Shown here: positions 15,717-22,906 of the stretch, piece after piece
Layout: each line of letters starts with the position of its first letter
Position numbering within the stretch: position 1 is the stretch's first letter
Source: JBAZFF01 sp043815465
GTDB taxonomy: Bacteria > Patescibacteriota > Minisyncoccia > Minisyncoccales > RBG-13-42-11
Reading direction: 5' to 3'
NCBI GenBank assembly: GCA_043815465.1
Contig: JBDRIW010000029.1
Location: 1-26,746 of the forward strand
Length of the DNA stretch: 26,746 bases
Position numbers and translations under genes: made by a program
Notes under the pieces: generated by a model
Databases searched by the model: none
Seen by the model: the letters and a program-made list of their open reading frames with translations, nothing else
What the model was told of the DNA's origin: nothing

Positions 15717-16716
15717 AGATATTTGGGAAAATTTCTTTCTAGATTATAAAGATAAAACTTTTTTACAATCTTGGAATTGGGGAGAGTTCAATTTGGAAAT
15801 GGGAAACAAGATTTGGAGACTGGGAATTTTAAATGAAGAAAAATTAATAGGTTTAGCTTTAATCTCAAAAATAAAAGCTAAAAGAGGAACTTTTCTTTTA
15901 ATGCAGCATGGACCGACCATCCATCCTCTTTTTAAAAAAGAAGCTTTAAGCTTTCTTCTTAAAAAACTAAAAGTAATAGGAAAAGAAGAAAATGCTGATT
16001 TCATAAGGATGAATCCTTTATTAGAAAGGAATGAAGAGAATAAATTGCTATTAAAAGAATTAGGTTTTAAAAAATCTCCTATACATGCATCAGCTTATGA
16101 ATCTACATGGAAACTTGATATTAATCCTTTAGAAGAAGATATTTTAAGCGAAATGCGTAAAACTACGAGGTATTTAATACGTCAAACATCAAATAATAAA
16201 GATATAGTTATAGAAAAAAGTGAAAAATTAGAAGATATAGATATTTATCAAAAACTTAATAGAGAGGTAGCTAAAAGACATAAATTTGTTTCTTTCTCTT
16301 CTGAATCTGTGAAAAATGAATTCAAAGTGTTTTTAAAAGACGAAGAATCTGTTTTATTCTTTGGAAAATATAAGGGAGAAATAACTTCAGCAGCTTTATT
16401 AATTTTTTGGTCGGGTATTGGTTTTTATCACCAAGCAGCTTCAGATTCAAAATATGCAAAATTTTCCATTCCTTACCTTTTACAATGGGAGGCCATAAAA
16501 GAAGCTCAAAAGAGAGGATGTGCGGTTTATGATTTTTGGGGATATGTTGATCCTAAGAAAGAGCCAAAACATCCATGGGCAGGTCCAACTTTGTTCAAAA
16601 TGGGTTTTGGGGGTGAGGGATATGAATATATAAAAACCCAAGATTATCCGTTATCAGGCAAATATTTATTTATAAATATTTTTGAAAATTTAAGAAAGAT
16701 AAAAAGAGGATTATAA
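15691..16716 (+). CDS. FemX/FemAB-type aminoacyltransferase (second paralogue)
   Basis: This 341-residue GNAT-like protein is related to the one at 12059. Shared landmarks are TFLQSWNWGEF (about 23-33) with a following W near 42, TTRYLIRQT (about 161-169), and a C-terminal YDFWGYVDPKKEPKHPWAGPTLFKMGFGG. It is about 20 residues longer, mainly in the middle (a region with SAYESTWKLDINP) and near the C-terminus. It starts within the last 26 nt of the aminotransferase gene in another frame and is followed after 2 nt by ftsQ. Two divergent FemX copies around murF and an aminotransferase suggest either two successive amino acids in a bridge or two different acceptors. Confidence 0.88.
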   Translation: MKVIDIQNKDIWENFFLDYKDKTFLQSWNWGEFNLEMGNKIWRLGILNEEKLIGLALISKIKAKRGTFLLMQHGPTIHPLFKKEALSFLLKKLKVIGKEENADFIRMNPLLERNEENKLLLKELGFKKSPIHASAYESTWKLDINPLEEDILSEMRKTTRYLIRQTSNNKDIVIEKSEKLEDIDIYQKLNREVAKRHKFVSFSSESVKNEFKVFLKDEESVLFFGKYKGEITSAALLIFWSGIGFYHQAASDSKYAKFSIPYLLQWEAIKEAQKRGCAVYDFWGYVDPKKEPKHPWAGPTLFKMGFGGEGYEYIKTQDYPLSGKYLFINIFENLRKIKRGL

Positions 16717-16718
16717 AT

Positions 16719-17546
16719 ATGGTTAAATCATATAGAAAACCTCATACTTTTAAAAAGAAAAAGAGTATTTTTCGCAATAGACTTTTTTGGTTCGGAGTAT
16801 TAATTTTTAGTTTATTTTGTGGAGCTATTTATTTTGTTTATTTCTCTTCTTTTTTTCAAATAAAAGAAATAATAATTGAGAAAGAGGATGTTTCAGAATC
16901 TCCTGGGATAACTTTTGTTTCAGATGAAACAATAGATGGTATTAGGAATTTAGCTAATGGAAAAATAGATGGGAAGATTGTTTTTATTAATACTAGAAGT
17001 ATTTTTATTTTTAATTCAGGTTATTTAGAAAAACAAATAGCAGAAAATTATAAACAATTATATACGATAAAAGTAAGAAAACATTGGCCAGATAAGATAG
17101 ATATCGCTCTCGGAAGAAAAGAAGGAGTCGTTTCGTTAAGAGTAGGAGAAGATTATTATTTGCTAGATGAGAATGGAGAAATCTTTGATAACGCAAGTTA
17201 TATAGACAAAGATGGTTTGCCAATATTAGTTAAGCCAGATTATTTTTTAAATTCTGAAGAGAAAGTTTTTTCAAAAGAAGAATTAGTTAAAATTTTAGAG
17301 ATTAAAGATAGACTCGTTTCTTTAAATGTTGAAGTTAGAGAATTCTTAATCTTTTCCAAAGATAAATTAATAGTAAATACTATTGAGGGTTGGGATATAT
17401 ATATTACTCTTCAAAGTGATATAGACTGGCAAATTACTAAACTAAACGCAGTTTTAGAAGAAAAAATCCCCTTAGATAGTAGGGGAGATTTAGAATATAT
17501 TGAAGTGAGATTCGGAAATTTAGCTCCTATTAAGTATAAAGATTAA
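16719..17546 (+). CDS. ftsQ: Cell division protein FtsQ/DivIB
   Basis: FtsQ is a bitopic divisome protein that recruits FtsB and FtsL through its extracytoplasmic part. The 275-residue protein has a basic cytoplasmic tail (about 1-21, rich in Lys and Arg), one membrane helix (about 22-43), and a POTRA domain starting FFQIKEIIIEKEDVSE. The FtsQ beta domain follows with KHWPDKIDIALGRKEGVVSL and YYLLDENGEIF, both typical of the family, and ends with YIEVRFGN. It ends the plus-strand wall operon and converges with the glycosyltransferase gene; no intrinsic terminator with a T tract is visible between them, only a GAATAAA/TTTATTC inverted repeat (17577-17595). Confidence 0.9.
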   Translation: MVKSYRKPHTFKKKKSIFRNRLFWFGVLIFSLFCGAIYFVYFSSFFQIKEIIIEKEDVSESPGITFVSDETIDGIRNLANGKIDGKIVFINTRSIFIFNSGYLEKQIAENYKQLYTIKVRKHWPDKIDIALGRKEGVVSLRVGEDYYLLDENGEIFDNASYIDKDGLPILVKPDYFLNSEEKVFSKEELVKILEIKDRLVSLNVEVREFLIFSKDKLIVNTIEGWDIYITLQSDIDWQITKLNAVLEEKIPLDSRGDLEYIEVRFGNLAPIKYKD

Positions 17547-17589
17547 TTTATAGATGAAATTTTAATTGAGTCGGGAGAATAAATCTTGT

Positions 17590-19353
17590 TTATTCGATTT
17601 TGTAAACGAAAATAGAATAACCCATTCTTGCTACGGGTGTATAGTTTTTAAGCCAATCGTAAAATCCGGTTTCTTGGTCAAACCCAGGAACAGGTTCACC
17701 GACTCCACCCTGCATCTGATTGAGAGATACGGCTACCCATCCTTTGGGGGCCTCTTTTATTTCTCTTGGTTTTAATTGCACGTATTTTTCTCCAAGCCAA
17801 TATTCGGGATTCTCTCCTCCGAAGTAGTCAAGATATATCTTATCTATATTATTTGTTTCTACAAAAGCTAAAAGTCTATAAAAATCCTGGCCCCAATCAT
17901 AATTTGAGTCTACGGCATATTTATATCCGTTTTCTGAACCTTCCGCTAATTCATTGTAATAGGAGATATAATATGGAAAAGCCATTAAGGAAGAAAAAAT
18001 ATACCAGACAAAAAGGATGACACTAGTCAGGATAAGGAATTTTTTAGTTTTTCCTCCACTTGCTTGGATTATTGATTTCAATCCTATAATCACAATCATA
18101 AATATAAACGGGATTGTTGGTAAAAGGTGTCTTATTCCTATATTAAGATTGCTGAAAATAGCCGTTCCCCAGTAAATACCTATAAAAATCAGGAAGGAAA
18201 AAATAGTGAAGTTTTCTTTGATCCAGCGCTTAACCGAAAGTCCATGTTTGAATATTAAAAAGGTCAGTCCGAGTAAAACCATTAAACTCATTAATGAGAA
18301 AGCTAAAGGAATTTTTAAAAGGAATATTATTGGGAAATAATACCACCAGGCAGAAGAGGATACTTCCCCTAAAAAATAGACCGTATTACCAAAGATAGTT
18401 CTTTGGCCGGCCATTAATACTCCTCTAAAATATTGAGAAAATGGTCTTAAAACTGGTTGGTCTACCATCCAGACGTCTAATTGTTTTAAAGTTTTTAATT
18501 CGCCCGGTGATAAATCTGAAATCGTATCTCTTTTTTGTTGCTCTACAGGATAGTTTTGTATGTGAAATTGATAAACGGGTCCGATAATAAAAATTAAAGC
18601 CATAAATCCTATAACTAGCGCTTTGATTAAATAAATAGAAAGATTTTTTATTTTCTTTTTGGGTTCTGAGAAAAGTAGGGAATATATTATTGTAATAATT
18701 CCAAAAAAAGGAATTAAAAGGATTAATGAGAACTTACAAATCATGGCTATTCCGAAAAACAGGGAAGCTAAAATAATATTTGATAGTCTGGGTTTATAAA
18801 GGAATTTTAACCAAAAATATGTGGCTATCACTGCTCCGAAAGCTGCTCCTACATCCGTCGTCACTAGTCTGCCGTTGGCCAGTATAGTTGGGGAGAAGCA
18901 GAAAATAATTAAAACAGCCAAAGCAGTTTTATTGCCAGCCAATTCTCTAGTCCATTTAAAGATAAGCCATCCGAGTAATAGCATTATTAATATCATCGGC
19001 AGACGCGCCCAGAATATTATGTCTTTAGGATTGTTTCCGGACTGATAGATTAATTTTGTTCCGAGATCAAACTGCACCCACCAAGCCGGAGCAGAATTTT
19101 CTTGCAACCAGGTTTGATCTTGGCTGGGAAAATTCAAATGTAGAAAAGTCAACGGTATGGCTGCAATGTCTTTCAAGAGTGGGGGATGTTCAGGATTTAC
19201 CCGGTAGTCTTGTTTGGTCAGATATGAATATCCTGCCGGAATATGGGCCAGTTCATCAAATGTTAAGGAGTCTTTTTTCATACTGAAAAAAGCTACCGAG
19301 AACATCACGATGATTAATAGACCGGCAAGAATGTAAGTTAGTTTGTTAGACAT
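17590..19353 (-). CDS. Polytopic GT39/PMT-type glycosyltransferase
   Basis: This 587-residue membrane protein resembles lipid-carrier-dependent mannosyltransferases and ArnT-like enzymes (GT-C fold). After an N-terminal membrane helix comes the catalytic first loop with D33-E34 in TFDELAHIPAGYSYL and the adjacent NPEHPPLLKDIA motif (HPP at 56-58), both typical of the family. About ten further hydrophobic segments follow, with GRLVTTDVGAAFG and NLNIGIRHLLPTIPF between them and a short extracytoplasmic tail. It would move a sugar from a polyprenyl-phosphate donor to a surface protein, lipid or glycan; donor and acceptor are unknown. It starts 1 nt after corA ends. Its G+C content is visibly higher in places than that of neighbouring genes, which may reflect transfer. 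Confidence 0.82.
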   Translation of the reverse strand: MSNKLTYILAGLLIIVMFSVAFFSMKKDSLTFDELAHIPAGYSYLTKQDYRVNPEHPPLLKDIAAIPLTFLHLNFPSQDQTWLQENSAPAWWVQFDLGTKLIYQSGNNPKDIIFWARLPMILIMLLLGWLIFKWTRELAGNKTALAVLIIFCFSPTILANGRLVTTDVGAAFGAVIATYFWLKFLYKPRLSNIILASLFFGIAMICKFSLILLIPFFGIITIIYSLLFSEPKKKIKNLSIYLIKALVIGFMALIFIIGPVYQFHIQNYPVEQQKRDTISDLSPGELKTLKQLDVWMVDQPVLRPFSQYFRGVLMAGQRTIFGNTVYFLGEVSSSAWWYYFPIIFLLKIPLAFSLMSLMVLLGLTFLIFKHGLSVKRWIKENFTIFSFLIFIGIYWGTAIFSNLNIGIRHLLPTIPFIFMIVIIGLKSIIQASGGKTKKFLILTSVILFVWYIFSSLMAFPYYISYYNELAEGSENGYKYAVDSNYDWGQDFYRLLAFVETNNIDKIYLDYFGGENPEYWLGEKYVQLKPREIKEAPKGWVAVSLNQMQGGVGEPVPGFDQETGFYDWLKNYTPVARMGYSIFVYKIE

Positions 19354-19354
19354 G

Positions 19355-20266
19355 TTACATCCATTTCTTTTTACGAAAGTAAATTATTAGTAATCCCATT
19401 AAAAAAATCATAATTAATAAAATAATCCAAAATCCTAATGGAGATTTATCGAAGGGAATCTTTAAGTTCATCCCCCACATAGAAGCTATAAGGGTTAGAG
19501 GAAGCATTACAGCAGAGAACACAGTAAGCACTTGGATTACTTCATTAGTCTTAGTAGATAATAATGATTGGTTAGTATCTTCCATGGCTAGTATTGTTTC
19601 CTTAAATGTCTGGAGGGAATTCCAAGATTTTTTATAAGTAGCTATAATATCTGAAAAGTAAGGTGCAAACTCTTCTCCAAAATAAATAACACCTTCTTTT
19701 GATAATGATTCCAAATTTTCATTTTGTGGTTCTATTATTCTCCAGAAGTTAATTAAATCTGTTTTAACAAAAGATATCTCCCTAACCATTTCTTTTTCTT
19801 TCCCTTCAAACATTTCCTTTTCTATTGTTTCAAGTTTTAAGTTAAGTCTGTCTAATTTTATCAGACAGTTTTTCCATAATTCATTTAAAAGTAAAAAAAG
19901 AATATATCCTGCAGATCCTCCCATATATTTTTTTCTTATTTCAGGATAAAGATTGCATTTATCAAATAGTGATTTTAAAGGAAGTATAGATTTATAATGG
20001 CTGGTTATTATTACGTCTTTAGTAATTATGATATCTATTTCTCTTGGTCTAGTCTCTCTTGTTTCTTTCATGTGTACTGGATAATAAAAAGTCATAAAAA
20101 GGTAATCTTCATATGCTTCTACTTTTGGTCTATATCCGAAATTACTTAGTTCCTCTAAAACTAAGGGATGAAAATTAAAATTATCTTCTAAATATTTTAT
20201 ATCTTCATTGGTTGGATCTTGAATATCTATCCAAGTTACTTTTTCTCCAGTAATTATATTTTTCAT
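19355..20266 (-). CDS. corA: CorA-family divalent cation transporter
   Basis: CorA is a pentameric channel for Mg2+ (or Co2+/Ni2+). The 303-residue protein has a large cytoplasmic N-terminal alpha/beta domain, a long helix (about 165-260) and two C-terminal membrane helices. The signature G265-M266-N267 lies in SMWGMNLKIPF at the end of the first membrane helix, and the protein ends in a basic RKKKWM tail. The length is normal. It is first in a two-gene minus-strand unit with the glycosyltransferase, 1 nt apart. Its promoter is TTGTCA-16-TACAAT on the minus strand, leaving a leader of about 65 nt. I could not recognise an M-box or other Mg2+ riboswitch in that short leader. Confidence 0.92.
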   Translation of the reverse strand: MKNIITGEKVTWIDIQDPTNEDIKYLEDNFNFHPLVLEELSNFGYRPKVEAYEDYLFMTFYYPVHMKETRETRPREIDIIITKDVIITSHYKSILPLKSLFDKCNLYPEIRKKYMGGSAGYILFLLLNELWKNCLIKLDRLNLKLETIEKEMFEGKEKEMVREISFVKTDLINFWRIIEPQNENLESLSKEGVIYFGEEFAPYFSDIIATYKKSWNSLQTFKETILAMEDTNQSLLSTKTNEVIQVLTVFSAVMLPLTLIASMWGMNLKIPFDKSPLGFWIILLIMIFLMGLLIIYFRKKKWM

Positions 20267-20339
20267 ATGCTGAATTTTTGTTTATAAAATGAAAGTCGAA
20301 ATGAAAATTTTGTTTTCATCAAGTTTTTAATATTATTAT

Positions 20340-20367
20340 ATTGTACCAGTGTAAAAATTATTGACAA
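20340..20367 (-). promoter_or_regulatory. Promoter of corA
   Basis: On the minus strand, TTGTCA (20367-20362), a 16-nt spacer and TACAAT (20345-20340). The -35 overlaps the plus-strand TTGACA at 20361-20366 by five bases. Confidence 0.6.
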
Positions 20368-20388
20368 GGTTTTTCGTTATGATATTTT
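20361..20388 (+). promoter_or_regulatory. Divergent promoter of a short transcription unit
   Basis: A perfect TTGACA (20361-20366), a 16-nt spacer and TATTTT (20383-20388). The -10 ends 6 nt before an ATG at 20395. A full intrinsic terminator lies about 105-130 nt downstream, so the transcript would be about 130 nt. Confidence 0.55.
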
Positions 20389-20394
20389 TAAATA

Positions 20395-20454
20395 ATGAAA
20401 TTTAATAAAGAATTAACCTTAGTAGTCGTCTTATTAGACATTTTAGCCTACTGA
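20395..20454 (+). CDS. Possible 19-residue hydrophobic peptide in a short terminated transcript
   Basis: ATG 20395 opens the frame MKFNKELTLVVVLLDILAY followed by TGA (20452-20454). The ATG sits exactly where transcription should start, as for the leaderless genes in this window. The peptide has a Lys-containing start and a short hydrophobic run. Reading past the TGA would give HLVSFIK and then TAA. The unit ends at the terminator at 20497-20526. It could be a leader peptide, a small membrane peptide, a decayed gene or a non-coding RNA with a chance frame. Nothing in the sequence proves translation. Confidence 0.35.
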   Translation: MKFNKELTLVVVLLDILAY

Positions 20455-20496
20455 CATTTGGTTAGCTTTATTAAATAAAAAATAAAAACAATAGAC

Positions 20497-20526
20497 CTGA
20501 CCAAATAAAGTGGTCAGTTTTCTTTT
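20497..20526 (+). terminator. Intrinsic terminator of the short unit
   Basis: CTGACCA (20497-20503) and TGGTCAG (20511-20517) form a perfect 7-bp stem around AATAAAG, followed by TTTTCTTTT (20518-20526). Confidence 0.85.
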
Positions 20527-20561
20527 ATAGTACATTGATACTAAAGCCAGGCTTTTGCCAG

Positions 20562-20750
20562 GGTTAGAAAAGATTTGTCATTATTAATTCGGCCTCGGCT
20601 TATAGTAAGGGAAATGTATACTGACATTCCCATTAAAAGAAGTCTCTGGTATCAACCATAGACTGAAAAATGGGAAGGGGAGTATACCATACCCCCTTAA
20701 AGAAACAGATGTTATGAATACTCCATAGATTTTCTACCTCTTTTTTATTT
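20562..20750 (+). ncRNA. Candidate structured RNA with closing stem, three hairpins and T tract
   Basis: GGTTAGAAAA (20562-20571) can pair with TTTTCTACC (20730-20738) with one bulge, closing a domain of about 177 nt. Inside are GGGAAATGT/ACATTCCC (20609-20631), AGTCTCTGGT/ACCATAGACT (20641-20664, one mismatch, ATCA loop), and GGGGAGTAT/ATACCCCC (20677-20696, one bulge). GGAGTAT (20679-20685) can alternatively pair with ATACTCC (20718-20724). A T-rich tract (20741-20750) follows the closing stem. No long reading frame covers the segment. It does not match RNase P, tmRNA or SRP RNA core motifs that I know. No convincing promoter was found directly upstream. The call is based on base-pairing seen by eye, not on a covariance model. 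Confidence 0.4.
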
Positions 20751-20758
20751 TATGTCTC

Positions 20759-20871
20759 ACAATCTACCAGCGTGGACTAAGAGCCCCCTAAATGACTACA
20801 ACATCACAAAGGTGGACAATCTACCGGTGTGGAGAAAGATCCTCAAAAGGAGCGAAATATCGTAAAGATGG
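20759..20871 (+). repeat. Two degenerate 57-nt tandem repeats beginning ACAATCTACC
   Basis: Copies start at 20759 and 20816, 57 nt apart. Both begin ACAATCTACC, continue with an A/GGC/TGTGGA-like box and A-rich stretches, and end near AAAGRTGG. A third partial copy, ACAATCTACC, lies at 22834-22843 beyond the peptidase gene. In both the first and third copies it is preceded by a T run and ATGTC. The function is unknown. Confidence 0.5.
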
Positions 20872-20895
20872 ATAAGTTGTTGTGAAGAAGGGATA

Positions 20896-20924
20896 TTGTA
20901 TTTATTTCCTTGCTGTTTTATAGT
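20896..20924 (+). promoter_or_regulatory. Promoter of the C25 peptidase gene, predicted leaderless
   Basis: TTGTAT (20896-20901), a 17-nt spacer and TATAGT (20919-20924). The -10 ends 6 nt before ATG 20931, which supports that ATG over the in-frame TTG at 20910. Confidence 0.55.
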
Positions 20925-20930
20925 AAAGCA

Positions 20931-22766
20931 ATGAGAACGTACAGTTTTAATAATAAGGGAAATATATTAATTAGTCTTGTCATCGGCTTCATTGCTACTA
21001 GTTTGATTTTTGGTAGTTTGTATTATTATTTTAAACAAAACCCAAAACCATCAGAACTTATTCAAGAACAGGTTGAAATACAAGAGGAGATTGTTTTTCT
21101 TGAGGAGAAACAATCATCTGTGGAAAATATTATTCCTCCCAAAGAAACTGATCAAAACGAAGAATGTCAAAATGAATGTTCTCAGATTGGATTAAGAAAT
21201 TGTTCTGGCGATGGATATCAAACTTGTGAAAGTTATAATACAGACAGCTGTTTAGAGTGGAGTTCGATTACGGCTTGTCCTATAGATAATATTTGTCAGA
21301 ATGGAGATTGTATTCAACAAAAAAGCAGTGTTGCTTTAGTTATAGATGAAGCTACTTATAATGTTTTATCAAACGAGATAGCAACATTTAAATTAGATAT
21401 TGAACGTGATTCTAATTTTGATGTTTTTATTTTATATAAAAATTGGAGCAAAGCCGACGAAATACGAGATGAACTCATTAAATTGTTTCAGAATGAAGGA
21501 TTAGAGGGAGCCATTTTGATAGGGAATATACCAATTACATACCATAGAACAGAATACCAGGGGAAAGTATATCCTGAGTCTCCTTCGGATTATTATTATC
21601 AAAAACTTAACGATAAGGATTGGACCAATGAAACAGTAAACACTATTACACAAAGCATAGATCAAAAAAGTGCTTATTCTCGAACAATTTGGACGAGCAG
21701 ATTAATGTCACCTGGGAATGATTCTTCTAAAAAAATAGATCTTTTACGAGATTATTTTGACAGAAATCATAAATATCGTCTTGGACAATTATCGTATGAT
21801 GGTATGTTATTCGCAGAAAGTATTGCTCAAGTTGATAATATTCAAGACCTGAATGATAAAGTTAACAATATTGCGAGTTATACTAATCTTTATAAGCAAT
21901 CATCTAAAGTGGAAAATACCTATGCTATTGATAGTGGCGAAAGAAAAGATGGTATTTTAGAAAAAATTACCCAAAATTATGAAATAATGTCTTTTAATGT
22001 GCATGGCACCGCTCAGTCTCAATGGGTTGGCGGTGATCATTATATTACCAAAGAAGATATTATTAAAAATCCACCAGGTTCTTTATTTGTATCACTTGAA
22101 TCTTGTAGTAATGGAGACATAAGTGATTCTGAATATATCGCTGGATGGTACCTTTTTTCGGGAAAAAGTTTATTAGTAAAAGCTAACAGCGCCGTAACTT
22201 TTTTTATAGATCAGGATAAATTAGAATCTTTGAAAGAATATAAACTAATTGCAGCCGGAATGAATTTCGGAGATATGTATAAAAATAGTCCAAATGGTCA
22301 GCAATCTATGTTATTGGGAGATCCAACATTACAAATAAGAGAGAAAAATATCGTGAATGGGCCAAAATTATTAGTAATGGATGAAAATATTATTAATTTG
22401 GGAGATAAAAACATTAACCAAGTCAAGGAAAGAGAAATTTTGAAAACTGTTAGAATAAAAAATAATGGTGGGTCTGTGCTAAAGCTATCTAATTATAATT
22501 TAAGATATAGTTGGTTAGATAGATCTTTGAATGAAGGAACAAGCTATCCTGCTGGTTCAATAGGATTTAGATTAACAGATAAATATATCGTTCCTCCAGC
22601 CACAGAAATTTCTATTCTTCCTGGAGAAATTAAAAATATTTATGTTTATATTCAGGGTATAAATTCTATTATTCCAGGAATATTCCAAATTTTATCAACA
22701 TATATTACAAATGATCCTTTAAATCCATATTTAAAAATGGAATTAAATCTTACCTGGTATAAATAA
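20931..22766 (+). CDS. Membrane-anchored C25 (gingipain-like) cysteine peptidase
   Basis: This 611-residue surface protein has an N-terminal membrane helix (about 11-33) with a polar linker. A small Cys-rich module follows (79-127, eight Cys, C-x3-C spacing and SCLEWSSITAC), and then the peptidase domain (about 133-480). The likely catalytic pair of family C25 is visible: His358 in SFNVHGTAQSQWVGG and Cys392 in LFVSLESCSNGD. The domain ends with LLGDPTLQI, another recurrent C25 element. A C-terminal beta-sandwich-like domain (about 490-611) follows. The start at ATG 20931 is chosen because a -10 box ends 6 nt upstream. Natural substrates are unknown; a role in processing surface proteins or attacking a host or prey surface is inference. 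It is flanked by related ACAATCTACC repeats and ends in a good terminator. Confidence 0.8.
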   Translation: MRTYSFNNKGNILISLVIGFIATSLIFGSLYYYFKQNPKPSELIQEQVEIQEEIVFLEEKQSSVENIIPPKETDQNEECQNECSQIGLRNCSGDGYQTCESYNTDSCLEWSSITACPIDNICQNGDCIQQKSSVALVIDEATYNVLSNEIATFKLDIERDSNFDVFILYKNWSKADEIRDELIKLFQNEGLEGAILIGNIPITYHRTEYQGKVYPESPSDYYYQKLNDKDWTNETVNTITQSIDQKSAYSRTIWTSRLMSPGNDSSKKIDLLRDYFDRNHKYRLGQLSYDGMLFAESIAQVDNIQDLNDKVNNIASYTNLYKQSSKVENTYAIDSGERKDGILEKITQNYEIMSFNVHGTAQSQWVGGDHYITKEDIIKNPPGSLFVSLESCSNGDISDSEYIAGWYLFSGKSLLVKANSAVTFFIDQDKLESLKEYKLIAAGMNFGDMYKNSPNGQQSMLLGDPTLQIREKNIVNGPKLLVMDENIINLGDKNINQVKEREILKTVRIKNNGGSVLKLSNYNLRYSWLDRSLNEGTSYPAGSIGFRLTDKYIVPPATEISILPGEIKNIYVYIQGINSIIPGIFQILSTYITNDPLNPYLKMELNLTWYK

Positions 22767-22800
22767 TATAAAATTTTCTGAGCAAAAAACTTCTGATAAA

Positions 22801-22822
22801 ACCACCTGAGTGGTATTTTTTT
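22801..22822 (+). terminator. Intrinsic terminator after the C25 peptidase gene
   Basis: ACCAC (22801-22805), a CTGA loop and GTGGT (22810-22814), followed by A and seven T residues (22816-22822). Confidence 0.85.
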
Positions 22823-22861
22823 ATTTATGTCATACAATCTACCAAAGAAGACGAATAATTA

Positions 22862-22888
22862 TTAGCACTCTTGACATTTGATTGCCAA
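22862..22888 (+). promoter_or_regulatory. CIRCE operator, right arm degenerate
   Basis: The left arm TTAGCACTC (22862-22870) matches the CIRCE consensus fully. After the standard 9-nt spacer (TTGACATTT) the right arm is GATTGCCAA (22880-22888), 7 of 9 matches to GAGTGCTAA. The spacer is also the -35 of the hrcA promoter, so HrcA bound here would block RNA polymerase. This is the expected autoregulation of a hrcA-grpE-dnaK-dnaJ operon. Confidence 0.82.
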
Positions 22889-22900
22889 ATAGGGTATTAT
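22871..22900 (+). promoter_or_regulatory. Heat-shock operon promoter, predicted leaderless
   Basis: A perfect TTGACA (22871-22876), an 18-nt spacer and TATTAT (22895-22900). The -10 ends 6 nt before ATG 22907. This fixes the hrcA start, because an upstream TTG (22871) in the same frame is part of the promoter itself. Confidence 0.75.
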
Positions 22901-22906
22901 GGATTT

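Noticed and set aside
17566..18020. Short plus-strand frames near the FtsQ end
   Set aside because: They are antisense to the well-supported glycosyltransferase gene and show no family features.
19354..20340. Mg2+ riboswitch (M-box or ykoK type) in front of corA
   Set aside because: The leader between promoter and ATG is only about 65 nt, is A/T-rich and shows no fitting stems.
20452..20454. UGA read as an amino acid, as in Gracilibacteria and SR1
   Set aside because: Several genes end in TGA within ATGA overlaps (femX-1, the MurF-like ligase, hrcA), and none of the long genes has in-frame TGA. The standard code (table 11) fits.
20562..20750. RNase P RNA, tmRNA or SRP RNA
   Set aside because: No GAGGAAAGTCC or ACAGAAA pairing set of RNase P, no tRNA-like end of tmRNA, and no GGTCAGG...GGAAGG SRP core.
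20759..20871. CRISPR array
   Set aside because: Only two imperfect 57-nt units, with no constant repeat separated by unique spacers and no cas genes nearby.
20910..20930. TTG at 20910 as the start of the C25 peptidase
   Set aside because: It lies between the -35 and -10 of a good promoter. The ATG at 20931 is at the predicted transcription start and opens a typical membrane anchor.
22871..22906. TTG at 22871 as the start of hrcA, giving 12 extra residues
   Set aside because: That TTG is the first half of the -35 box TTGACA inside the CIRCE spacer. HrcA homology begins at MQITERQ (22907).
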